Assembly (NCBI GenBank): GCA_000310025.1
Contig: FN649735.1
Location: forward strand, 1,612,222 to 1,676,221
Length of the DNA: 64,000 nt
Source: Ectocarpus siliculosus
Lineage: Eukaryota > Sar > Phaeophyceae > Ectocarpales > Ectocarpaceae
Direction: 5' to 3'
Shown: positions 1 to 12,906 of the stretch, piece by piece
Numbering within the stretch: position 1 is the stretch's first letter
Layout of the letters: every line of letters starts with the position of its first letter
Program-made: the position numbers and the translations under genes
Notes under the pieces: model-generated
The model's database searches: none
Seen by the model: the letters and a program-made list of their open reading frames with translations, nothing else
What the model was told of the DNA's origin: nothing

Positions 1-931
1 GCTCGAACAGGTACGCCATTCGGAATAGGGATTCCATATTAGAACTGGCAGCAGATCTCGGTCTACCGTAGGTTCGAACCAACTTGAGGGTATCGCTCCA
101 AAGCTGGTCATGTGTCCATTCTATGTGTACTACTTGATGCAAGACTTCCGAATACTGCCCCCTAGTACATTTCCTACGTAGTCACAGCTAAACTACGAAG
201 CCTCAGATTTCCGGGTTCGGTGGTAAGCTTATCTGGTTTATGTTACTGTATATGCAATTGAGTGTAACTTAGGGAAGGTCGAAGCGTCCTTCGTAGTCCC
301 TCTGCTGTGCCAAATGCATCAACGGTGCGGGAGATGAAAACACAATCTATGACCACAGGCTCCAAGATAGTTTCGCCGGCAGTGTTTTGGTTTCGACGGC
401 TTTTTGTTTTATACCCACAATCTCGATCTTGGATATTGGATCGGGCAAGGTTCTCGGCCACATCAAACCCCTCCCCGGCTCCAAAGAAGCGTTGTTCAAG
501 CGTCGGATCTCAGCGTCTTCCGCAGGGGCGGCGGTGTTGGGTTCTTCCAAGGATCTCGGGATCGAATCTGAGAAACATGTGAGCGGGGAGACGTAGTGAA
601 GAATACTCGGTGTGGCTACTACAGCAGAGATTTCCGCCAATAGCAGAGAGACCACAGCAAAAATACGGGAAATTACTCCCGAACGAGCGAGACGTTATTG
701 TGAGATTGACTATGTAAAGCGGGGTCGCGGGTGTGCAAGATAGATTCCATGACGAGCACAAGTCAGCCCCTGTATGGTGCCACCCGCCGTCGAGTTTAAC
801 CCTCAGACGCTATTTGTCATCATGCTTTCATGATCCGCGTCCTCCGTGAGTGCGCAACTCCGCAGTCCACCTCTTCGCGGGTTGCCCCTAGCCAACACCT
901 TTCCAAACTACGGCCCGCTTTGATTCCCCAG
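1..931. other. Region upstream of the first confident kinesin exon
   Basis: No exon could be supported here. The reading frame of the kinesin already seems open at 932, so the true 5' end lies in this stretch or before the window. A weak candidate exon is about 626-704 on the + strand, between an AG acceptor and a GTGAGA donor, but it shows no recognisable domain. Other open frames here overlap on both strands and look random. Confidence 0.3.
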
Positions 932-3900
932 GAAGAGATGCAAAAGTTCATGGATCACATCAAGCAGCAGCCGAGGGCGACGTACGTGCCAATGGGCTGT
1001 GCGGAGAAGATCCTTGAGCAGGTGCACGCGCAGAAAAGTCATGTTTGAAGCACTCTGGACACTGTGGAACGTAGTGGGACCGCACATACATGCAGGTCGG
1101 TCGGAACCGACTGCTTGCCTTTCAGGCCCTCCCACCGCTGAATCCTCAGCATCGCCGATTAATTCTGTCCATCACCAGAACCCGCGACGATCGTTCCAAC
1201 CTGATAACCGGCGCTGCCAAGAATTGATTTCCTTCGATTTAGCTTGTAGCACCATCTCAAATAGAGTGGCCGCCCCTGAATTTCCCGGCGAAAGACAACG
1301 CTCTGCTAAGTGTCAGACAGAGTCTGGGCATCCGCGAAAACAATTTTTTCCCAGACTGTAGGAGAGCCAATTCGCGACCATACCAGCCCTTTGTGGAAAT
1401 TGCCTTACGTCCACACGTGGTGTTCGAAAGTACGAAAGGATTGAGCTGCTGGCCTCGGCAGGACGGCTTGGTTGACCTCGTCCAACCAAACAAGTCCATT
1501 TCCCTTGAGTGTTGTTGTTCGGTAACCTTGGTCGGCTGCGCGTGGTCGTTGTTGGCCACTCAGGCGGGGGCGACCGCCGAGGAGACCAAGACAAGGCACC
1601 AGAATGTTGTGGTGACTCTCGACGCCACGTACCGCGCGATCAACCAAAGAACAACGAGGTAGAGATGGAGAGGCCGGTGTTCCACGTTCATCATCGTGAA
1701 TCGCAGAAAGGTTTCTTAAGCGTGACGCACCTTCTGCAAAAACTGTACCGGCCCACTATTGCACCTTAGCGTATGGTGGGTTTGCTTCAACTACAGTGTT
1801 AGAGGTCGAGAGCACCGCAAAGAGCACCCCTCTGAATGGTCTGACCGTGTTCCGCATTCTCGTTTTGGTAGGCACTACGCCGACCTGATTCTGCGTCTTC
1901 AGCAGGAAATGCGAACGGAGCTCCGCCGGCTGGCGAAGGAGAGTAAGACGCAGGAAGAGCTAGTCGAGAATCTCAGGGACAAGATTGCCTCGCAGACGGT
2001 GAGGGTAGTTCGACGGACCAACCCGCAAGATGGATGACAAAAAACTAGTGGCGCGTACGTATCCAAAGGCGTAGTTGCAGTGATCCCCTTGCATTCGCCT
2101 CCCCATTTATGTCATACGCGCTGTTTTTCTCCAAAGTTCTTTTCTCCCAACGAAGGAACGTATTGCACATGAGCATCTGCTTGCGTTGACGCACCGCTTA
2201 AGCAGATATCCCGTCAAGTTTCAGATTCTGAAAGTTAGAGCACACACCACTAAACGGAGCTTTCCCTCCCTCTTGGAACCCTGCTCGGCAAGGCTGCCGC
2301 TGCTGCTAGGGAACAAGAATTTGCCGCAGAACGGGAGAAGGAGCGACTGATGCGTGTGGGCGATGTGGCCGAATTCAACGCTGTTAAGCAAAACATGGCA
2401 GAAGAGACCCGGCGAGTGCTGAGCACGGCCCAGAGTGCCGCGAAGCAGGCGTCGGAGGCTGCAGTGCAGAGCCGGTGGGTCCGCACGCCACAGAAATGGC
2501 CCGGCTGTCTCGACCTGTACGAGACACGTTTCTGTACCTGTCGTTGAGGGATACTCGCGCAGTCGTTGTCAAGGACTCGGACGGGTTGACTGGCACACGT
2601 TGTGGGCATGACTGTGCCGTTCAACACACATGTGCCAATGTAGCAAACTGACCCGTTCGTTGTTGTTGACGACGTTTGTTTGAAGACGGCCCGAGGACCT
2701 TGCCCCGGTAAGCAGGCTATTCCATCCAACCTCACCACCGCCCGACGGCACGTTATAGGGGTAATGCACATACTGGTACAATTTAGTGTCCGAAAGAAGA
2801 CCTTTGGAATTGATCGATCCGCACGATGCTTGGGTCGTTTAGTGTGTGGGTGGGTTGGTAAAGCGATTCGGTCAACGTTTTAGCGATCGACTTGTTGAAA
2901 GAAGGGTCGAGAACGACGGCTTCAACAGGTGGAGCTTCGACTGTGGATTCTCGGAAACAGCTCGCAGACACAGTATGGAGGCAGGAGACGGCTACAAGGC
3001 CACCAGTAGCCTGTCGGCCCTGCCAAAGGTTTGCATCCCGCAGAGGTTTGGTGATTGTACCCCGAACAACTTTTGTGTACCAGAATCGCATCCTCAACCC
3101 AATGCATGCCGAATACAGAACGGAAGACGCGAGGCGAAGGAGCATCCAAAGGGTAGCGCTTGAGGACAAGGCCGTGCGAACAACTGTTGCTCTGGTTCTT
3201 TCGGTGAGTTTGGAAGTACATTCATAAGCAGTGCTTCTCCGGCCGTTGAATAGAACAACTGCTGTCAAAGCGAAGAGCATTCGCTACGAAAAAGAATAAA
3301 CTCCGTTCCTGCGGCTGGGATCACGTACCCGCCAAACACGAGATGAAAAACGCTTCTGTGATTCACCATCGGTCAACATCGTCTGTGTCGTCGCTGGTCC
3401 CGTTTTGTTGTTGCGCTGCGTAGAATGTTGTCTCGGCTGTGGAGGAGAGGGAGCACCATCACAGCCGTGAAGACCTGCACAGGGGGCTGACAACCGCAAA
3501 GGGCGAGCAGGGCCTCCTAAGGACAGAATTGACTCAGGTAGGCTAAGCAGACGGGGAGGATTATATCCGTGAATCAAATGGCGGAAGAAAGAGGGCTCAG
3601 ATCTTCGCTTTCCTGCGTGTTCATGCTTCGATCAATCGCCCCGCCCGCTTCCCCGGAACGTTTGGGGGTAGAGACTCGATGTAGATCCCCACGGTTATCC
3701 GCGTAACATGGAGATAGTACAATTGGGCTCGTAAGTCACCTTCGGCCTGCGTGACTCGTTGACGTGCATCTTCTAATCCAATAATGTAATATGACTCTCC
3801 GTTCTCCATGCTTCAATATTTCGCACTATCCACCCATTCTAACTCTCCATGCGCGCATCGTGGTTAGGCTATGAGCGTCACCCAGTCCCTTCGAGATGAG

Positions 3901-6900
3901 AACGCTCAGCTGAGTAAGGAAGGTCAAACCCTTCGAGAAGAGGCCATCATATTGAAGGCGGAGCTCGAGGTAGGTGCCGTCGAGGATGGTAGAAAACTTG
4001 ACGCCCGTGTATTTCGTGGGCTGCTGCCCGAACCACTCGCCGCAGCGTAGTGAAGAGACTGTGCCTTGCGGCTTGTTCGATTCCTCGAGCGAGCTAGCGC
4101 ACTTGCACAGCTTCCCCTACGCCGGACATCGTGATTTCGGAATTCCCTCGGAAGTATCTCGACAAGATAAATTGCTTGTACAGGGGAGGGGGGAGTAGTT
4201 CACCGCTGTTCCAGGTATCCCAAGGTTAGGAAATACCTTGGAGAAGGCTTGCCGGCTTCCAGCTAGCAGCATGAACCACGGGGCGACAAGGACACGTCGG
4301 ATTGGCGAATGGGACGGAATGCTCTCCTTTGGTCTCTTGCCCATTCGCACATCGGCACCCCATGAAAAAGCAGGAAATGAGTAAGAAGGTGATGCCGTCA
4401 GGATCCGGTGTAGAGAAGGAAGACATAGTTCAGAGCCAGCAGCATGGGGCGATCAATCAGGGGGGCGACGATGCGGGTGAAGCTGTCAGAGCGCGTGTGG
4501 AGCGGGAACAGGCAGAAGCTATGGCAGAAGACGAAAACAAGTGAGTCGACCTTGGTTCTACCAAACTCAGAACTTCTGGACCGCCAAACGCGTCCGTCTA
4601 TTTTACCACCAGTTCCCCCTTACAAGGACGAACCCAACACCACCCCAACGTGTTCAGCACGCCATTGGTCCATTGACGGAGATTTTTTTTTTTTCGACAC
4701 GATAACGTCTTCTGCCTAGGGAAGTCCGCGAGTTCGTGATCGAGAGATTTCGTGCTCTACCACAGCAGGGTTGACGCACTTCTCTTGCTAGCTTGGAGTG
4801 GAGGATGACCGAACGCCGAATACCCTGTGCAGGCTCTCCCAAACTCACGGAGCCAATCGCCCCCCGAATAGACCAGACAGCAGGACAACAAGCGCCTACG
4901 AACTGTTGTTGCTTTTCGTCCTGCCGAATAGACTGCACCCATGATGTGCTGTCCAAACTAGCATGCTCGAATCGAAAGCAAACTCGAAACTGGCGAAATA
5001 TTTCGTGGTGTCTTCCCAATAGCTTCATGGTGGTACTGGAGCTTGTCCGGCGGAGGCGAGAGGCCAGAGAAGCGGCGGCAAGGGTGACCGTCCTGTCGAA
5101 CCTCCTGGAGAAAGAGCATGCCACCGTCCGACAGGTGTGTGGCGGAGTGAATTGGTGAAATGCAAACCCTTCATAGCCCCGCAAGGAAAAATGTGTCAAA
5201 CAGCATGGGATTCGGCGTCGCGTAGACCTTACGTCGTGGTTCGTGTAAGATAGGAAAACCTTAGACTAGGGCAACCGATTGTTTGTGCCTTTCTAAACGG
5301 ATCAAAGTCCGGGGATGCTCGTGGCTATCTACTTCGCTATTTCAGATGACCAATGCCCGAACCATCTTGGTCGGGCCCAATTACGAGTGGTAGACTAGAT
5401 GAAAAAAGGCAAGCCATCACGTCTGGAATCATTACGTCTGGTCATTAGACTTTGCGGTGAGCCATCTTTGTTTCCATTGCCTAGGAAAACAGTCCATTGG
5501 GGTATCATAGACCAATGCTTCGTGGTCGAGCTCCTCCTCAAGTTCCTTAGTCCGTCTTGCGCGTTTGAACATGGGGTCGTGGTTCACGTCGAGCAGTTGC
5601 ATCATGACGCAAAGGCACTCGCCAACAGCCGCGCAAAGGCACCAGATGGTGCCGTATCGGAGACGCCTAGGGTGGAGCTGGAGGCAGGAGAACCGGAAAC
5701 TGTGCAAACGGTTGGCGAACAGGAAGCTGCAGAAGCCGAGGAGGAGAAAAAGGCCATGGAGAAGGCGATGGAAGACGCCGTTGCAGAGCAGAAGAAGCGT
5801 GAGGAGGCGGAACAGGATAAGAAAGCACTCGGAGTTTCAACACAGCGGGTCGCGGAGCTAGAGGTACGAGTTTGGGAACGGTATCAGGTGTGGAGTTTGG
5901 CCTTTGTGGCGGTGTCTTTTGTTTGTGCCTCTCGGACAACGTGGAATGCTGGTGTACAGGTCGTCTTTCCCAGAATTGTGAAAACACTCTCGAGATGATG
6001 CCGGGAAAGTGAATCACCAGCCCCCCTCATGATTACGCGCAGTTATTCTTGTAGCCCACTTCCTCCCATATTTCTCGTACGTACGCACTCCCGCATGCGG
6101 TACCCACCGCAACACGCAGGCTCAAGCTATCTCCCTCACGGAGGAGTTGGCGACAGCCAAACAACAGGCGGCGGATGCTCGTGCAGCGGCACACAGCGCA
6201 GAGAAGCAGTTACTAGCGCCCTCCGTCGCCCCCGCGCCGTTGGTTGCCGTCACGGCGACAACGCCCACTGTGGCGTCAACTGCGACGGCGTCACTGGCGG
6301 CCGCGGCCGCGGCGGGTGTCGGTGCAGCTGGCCGAGGGGCGGAGGAATCGGCGGCTTCTTTGGCAGAGGCCGCGGTTGTGGCTGGAGGCGAGGGCATTGC
6401 GACCCCTGTTGGGGTCGGTGTCGGTCTGAAGATTGAGAAGGGGCCAAGCTCGGAGGCTTTGAGGTTGGAGGAGCTCAAGGCCGAGCTGCAGGCCACGACG
6501 GTCGCGAAGAAGAAGGTATTTTGTAAAGCAATTGCCAACGTTGTCCAACAAAGTTTGAACCATTATCCTATGTCGGGGATTGCGCTGTCTCCCGCGAAAC
6601 GTTGTTCTAGCGATCGATCACACACTATTTTGGTATACATCCATGGCAACTTGTTCAGGTGTGCATGTATGTGTCGACAAACACGCGTACGCTGCTTGCA
6701 AAGACATCGCAAGATTCTCCGTTCGACCACACCCTAACACTCATCTTGAGGCTAACGCAACTGCTTTATTGTGCTTGGCGGGAGAAGAATGGTGTGTGAG
6801 ATTGTTTTTTTCACCACCGCGGCGTACAGTTTCCACGTTAGTGGGGATCGACCAGCATCGCACCCTCAACACGAACTTTTTTCCGAAAGAAGCGGCCAAC

Positions 6901-9900
6901 AACGAGAGAGAGGCATTCGATGTGAAAGTTAACGTTTGACGATGTTGCTGTTCACCGATAGGTCAAGGCCGAAATCAAGGGATGGCTAAAAGACTTCGAA
7001 GAAAGGGAGGGCAGGCCGGCTGGCAACGAAGAAAAGGTGAACGAACGACCAACCTCGACTGCTGTAGCGGCAGGGGAGCATGAAAAACCGGCGCACCGTG
7101 ATCAGCACCCTACGCACCCTTCCGACGCTGGTAACAACAACGTCGCTTCTCACCTGGTGACCTCGAGTCTCAAAGCATCCATATGCTCGCGGTTTTGGGT
7201 ACTTCGTTGAGGCCGTCGTACGCCTCCGGACAGACACAGAGATGCACTTGTATTCCGCAGCAAAGAGCAAGCGGTAGCCAGCGCAACGGGTTTAAGCGAT
7301 ACGCTGTCTAACCTAATGCACTGGTATGACAACAGCTGGTGGTGATATAGCTCGATGTGGACATTAGGTTTCACCCCCTACTACTGACAACGACAATCAA
7401 GTAGCCCGTTCATGAAACAATGCTTTCATTTTTTCGATGGATCAACAATGAAATGCCAATTTCTACTCCGACGTCGACGTTCTTTCCATGCCCACGGGGG
7501 TTTCGTTCCTACCGCCGCTCCTGCCCGCCCCGCCTCGACTTCAATGGTTCCCCGAAACGTTTCTCCAGGGGGCAATCAGGGATAAGTTTGTCGAGCACAA
7601 GAAGCTGGAGAAAGCTTTAGCCAAGCTCGCGGCAGACATTCAGGCACTGGAGGTAAGCCACGACCTCCACCGCGCTCCGCCACTCGGCTGCCATGCCTGA
7701 AACCAAAGTTGTTGCCCGCGGCTGCCGTCGGGAAATCGACTACACGCACACAACATACCAAAACCTCGCGCTGCCCCCCTCCGCCATCTCGAATCGCAAC
7801 GCCCTCGTTCAGGCCCAAATAGAGAAGAATGATAGTCTTGCGGCAGAGGGCGGCGGAGGAGCAACGACCATGCCCAACACGCCTGCCACTCCCGCTATGG
7901 CCGGCTTCGGCGGTGGGTACGCTGCCGGCGCCGGCTTCGGGGACACGTCGACGGCGGCCGTCGACGCCGCCGCAGCCACAGCCATGCTCGAAAAGCTCCG
8001 CGAAGAGAATACTTCACTGACAGCAAAGCTGGAGGAGTCCGAGAGGAGGAAAGCGCAGCTCAAGACGGCGTTAGGAGAGCTCAACAACACAACCGTCAAG
8101 TGAGTGAAACACCGCATTGTCCCTTCGGAGGGGAAAGGAACGTTCAGATGTTCGGACCCAACGATCTGGTTTGGGGCTGACGAGGTTGCCTCTCTCATCG
8201 AAAGTCGGGCCCAAAACTGCGTTCCCCCTCCTCCTTTTCTTATACACTCTCGTTCTATTTCCGCCCATCCACCTTGCACTTCCTCCACACCGGCGCACAA
8301 ATCATCAACCGTTCTAGGATGCTGGGTAGCGTGCATTCCAGCGCGACTGCATTGGAACCGCCATCCCCCTCCTCCGACCCAGCAGCGGTGGTTCCCTTTC
8401 AGCAGAAGGATGGCGGGCAATCAGCCCAGCAGACAATCTCAACACTCGAAAAAGAAGGGGCCTTGGCGGCGGAAGATACGGGCATCAGGGAGGCGGAGTT
8501 GGACGAGAGCTTACGGGTCGCCCAGCAGGCGAGAGCGAGGGCGCTGTTGTGTTCAGTCACGCACTACGTGTTCAACGGGTTCGCCAAGTTCACGAAAAAG
8601 TGTCTCACAGGGATGTGGCTAATGACTTGAACCGACAAGATACTCGTGGGGAGATGGCTTGGTCCTTATGGACGCTGGGTGAAACCTTACGACGAATATC
8701 GTGCGCCTAAGGTTTTCCGCATTGATTGCTCATCGCAATCAGAGTTCGTCAACTTTCAAACCTGACCTGAGAGCGTTCGAGTGACACACAGCGTTGGCAC
8801 GGGAGGATACACCCTTCAACCCTCTACGACCTCTAGGACGATTATCAAACCTGCGTGCTTCCTACCGTTATCGTTTCCATTCGTTTCCCCGCCTCGCCTG
8901 TAGGAGGCTCGCGATGCGGCCTTGGCATCGAAGAAATCGGAGCACCTGCGCGAACAGGCTTCGCTCGCGCTGGAGGCGGCGAGGGAAGAGCTCAAGGCCT
9001 GTCAACTCGTTGTGGACGAGGCCTCCGAAGCGGCGCGGCTTCGAGATCAGGCGAGCGATCACTGCCTACTGCGCGTGACAGAAGACAAGCTAGAGGTCAA
9101 TCGTTCCCTCAATCAAGGCCTACCGTGCATGAAGACAACATTTTCCGTTGGGTGTACTTTCCACCCTTGATGAGGATATTTTACCACCTCAAAGCCCTGG
9201 TAGTTTGTTAGGATGGTGCATGGACTACCGAAAGATGCAAGGTGCAAGGTATCACACCCTGTTTCAATTGGTTTATCTTGTGATGCATCATTCTAGGTAT
9301 ACCACCGAAAGGAACGCCTGGGCGAGGCAGTACGATCCAGCTAATCCTTTCGCCGTTGAACGTGATTGTTTGCAGCGAGACCAACACGACCATGTCAAAG
9401 TTTCTCAACACGAATATCGCCAAACATCCGACCTCGATCTTTTTCGACCCCTTCTCGTGTCCATCCCCGCAATGGTGTTGCCCATCGAAAGGTGGAGGCA
9501 CTCAAAGTCGACCTCGACGCTAAATCTAGAGCCGCCACCGCCGGTTGGGACGCGGCTGCGAACGCAGAGAGCGAGGCGGAGGCTGCCGAGGCGCGCGGGC
9601 TACAGGCGGGCATTAAACGTGGTCGCGCAGAGGCTGAGTGGAAGGCAAGACGGTCCTCAACAGACTAACCCTTACCACGCATTCGTGCATGTTTCAACGA
9701 CTAGCGTTGTGCGAGGTTTCGACCCAACCGTTATCCGGAACTTCTCCATATTGCATTTCTTGTCTTCCTTCCGTTCCTTCCTTCCGTTCGTTGTCACAAT
9801 ACTCTTCCGGATCGTTGTGCATTGCTATCGACCTCGAAACACAGGTGCGGTCCCTGAAAGAAGAGCTGTCGAAGGCAACAGCTCTCTCTGGTGCTAGTGT

Positions 9901-12873
9901 TGCTGTCGCCAGTGCCGCCGATTCCGCACGATCTGCAGCGCCACCATCGCCAATGCTAGATGCCCTCGACACCAAAACAGAGATCACCGTCTGTGGCGCA
10001 AGCACCGTCGGAGCCGCAGCCGCCGCAGTTGCCGCCGCTGACACCATCTCCGACACGAAGCAAGGTATCGATCGTAGTGGTAGCGTCGAAGCCTGGGTCA
10101 GCGAAGCCGGCGATGGCGGCGATGGCCTTTCTCCGGCGGAGCGGAAAGCCCGGGAGCTAGAAAATGCGGAGAAGGAGCTGCAGAACCTGAGGGAGAGGGA
10201 GCAGGACGCGAAAGGCGAGGCCGAGAGAATGGCCGATGAGCTACAGCGGGCGAGGTGTGTGGCAAGTGGGCTAAAGCATTGGGCGGGGTTGACTATCTTA
10301 ACCAGAGCGGGGAAATATTCCCCCTTCAATTTTACTTCCTTTCCCACGCCTTTGCTGGCTGATCAAATCAATGACAAGTATGGCCAATACAACTGAACGT
10401 TTCACGACATCGATCCCATGAACAACACTGAGGGTGGGGCCGATTGTACAAATGAACGGGCGAAATCATCGCTACAGAATGTGGACCTTAAACACGCGCG
10501 CTCGCCCGCAACACAACATTACCAGCGTCAGGCAGGAGAAACAGCGGGAGCGAGAGGCCGGCCTCGTGTCAGCAGTCGCCTCGCTGGAAAAGGAGAAGGA
10601 AGCCTTATCCCGAGGAATGGAAATGGCGCAAGAAAGGTGCGCAGAAAGAGCAAGGAGCAGCAACAAAGGCGTGCATATTGGGTCATACCAATCTAGTCTT
10701 ACTCCCCGGAAAATCCGTGGCGGTGTAGCCGACAGGTTGGACAGGGCCCGTCTCGCTTCCATGGGGAGGATGACATGGGAAGGATGACATGTCTCTATTT
10801 CGGAGCAATCTTTGAATGACAACGTATGCCACCGGTATCGTACAAGACATGCAATCGTGAACTTGCTTCCCTGTCAGTTGCCGAGCTTCCGATGCCCTAC
10901 TCCGCGCGAGGAGGCAAAAACATGGGCATTCCATGTTTCGTCATCCAACAACAGCAACATCAGCGATCTCGATCGATTCACCGCCGCACCGTACCGCTGT
11001 CCGCTCCGCCACCGTATCCCAAAGGGCTGCACTTGCTATGGAACTCGTGGCCGCACACACGGAAGAGGCCGCCAAAGCCCGGCAGGAATCGGCCTTGAAC
11101 GCTGCCAAGTTCAGGCGAGCCAGCCGAGACGCCGGGCAGGCCTCTGCCGCCTCAACAACGGGGGCACTGGCAAAACCGCAACGGGCGCCAGGGGGGCGAC
11201 CGCCAACTGTGTCGGGAAATCGGTGCGTCGCGCCGTGGCCTGCGACGCAAGAGGCAAAGCATGCTACCCTGCTTTTCGCGCGAGAAATGCGCGAATGCTG
11301 ATGCTAACTATTCACCCGGGAAAGATAGTAATGGACAGAAAGGATATAGCTTGGAATTCGCTCGGTAATCCTCCACTCCCCGCAGTATGTTGAAAGAAGG
11401 CCTGCACTTTGTTCCCGCTGCTACCAAGGCTCGTTCACAACACATGCCATCTTATTATTTACGGGTGAACCTTGCACCTCGAACAACGCGGGCGCCTCGA
11501 AACATTTCGTGCATGACGTCAGGCCTCTTTTCGACCGTTTCCCGCTCGGCCACAAGGACAAGCGTAGATTTATTCCGAATGGAGTACGACAGCTCGACAC
11601 GTAGAATGTATTGGTAGAGCCACCCTCGGTCCCGCAATTTTTGCTCCGCTAGAAGAAGTAGTAGATCCCCGTCAAATTGTGCCTCTTTTCAGGCCGGGTA
11701 AACGGACCCCAAGGGTTGCTGCCAGCATGTTGGGAATGCACAGAAGGCCAACATGATCGGTGTGGTGCGGAAGGCCCACGAAATACTGGTGTTAAGCCTC
11801 ATTCTTATCCTCATGTATCTTGGCGCAACTCGGCGAAAAAACTATCTCGTCTCGAAGGCGGACCGCGGAACAGCTGCGACTGGCCGCCGCAACTCTCGTC
11901 CACGCCATTAAGGAGGGCACCGAGCTCTGGAAGAGGGAGCGCCGGGAGGAGTGCCACGCCCTGTACGTCAAGGCCGGTGGCCGCGCGGTGTCCCAGATGC
12001 CTCCGGGGCAGGCCGTGGACGACCTTCGCGTTGCTATAGCAGCGGCCAAGTAAGCGCCATTTCGGAACGCAGCGTACATAGTTGATGAACCGTTTGCTGT
12101 CGAACCCAGCGTCCAGAAATGGATCGACGCTTATTGCCGCGCTGGGTTCTGTTGTAGGGTATTACATGAACTGAAAATGGGCGTGTGTACTTTCTCTTCG
12201 TGCGGTTGGGAATGTGGACCAAAGTCCTTTGTCCGCTGCGTATTACAGTCGGCACAAACAATATTGAAGAACAGTCCACCGCATGTAATACAGAACCTCA
12301 ACTCGCGGAGCTTTTTTCTCGTCATGAGCAATGCCTCTGCTTCTGGGGTGGTGCATCCCTGCGCTTGGTGTTTGCCAGGGGCCTCAACCCTGCCAAGGCG
12401 GCGATAGCTCTCCGCAAAGCGTTCGACACGGTCATTGAAGCGGCGATGGTTGCCAAGGGGACCCTCGAACAACAGCGGAGCGCAGCCCGCAGATCCGGCT
12501 CGAACAGCAATCGGAACAGCGCATCTTCGGCAACGGGGGGGCGCGGGCGCGGTAGCCGAGGCGGAGCATCGTCCCCTGCCTCCGCCTCCGCCTCCGGAAG
12601 TGTTTCGCCTGCGAGAAACGCCGCTGCTCCCACCGCTGCAGGGAACACGGCTGCCGATGTGGCACAAAACGCCGCCGCCATCGCGACCGCGCTCGCTGCC
12701 TCCGCTTCCTCCGCCGACGAAGGCAACGAGAACGCGGCGAAGCAGGATGGCAGCACGACCAAGGTGGCGTCCCTGCAGCGGCAGCTCGAAGCGCTGTCGG
12801 CGAGGCAGAAGGAGTCGGCGGCGGCGGCGGTGGCGGCCGCGGCTTTGTCCGGAGACGGGTTCTCGGACGATGA

Positions 12874-12906
<33 letters not shown>

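Noticed and set aside
2908-3033. Alternative kinesin exon after TTCAACAG
   Set aside because: It keeps phase but encodes no coiled coil; the exon 3483-3537 also keeps phase and reads as a heptad-like helix continuing into 3868.
9694-10347. 217-codon open frame on the - strand
   Set aside because: Antisense to the kinesin coiled-coil exon 9845-10254. Its Ala/Ser-rich composition is the reverse of the exon's Ala/Glu codons.
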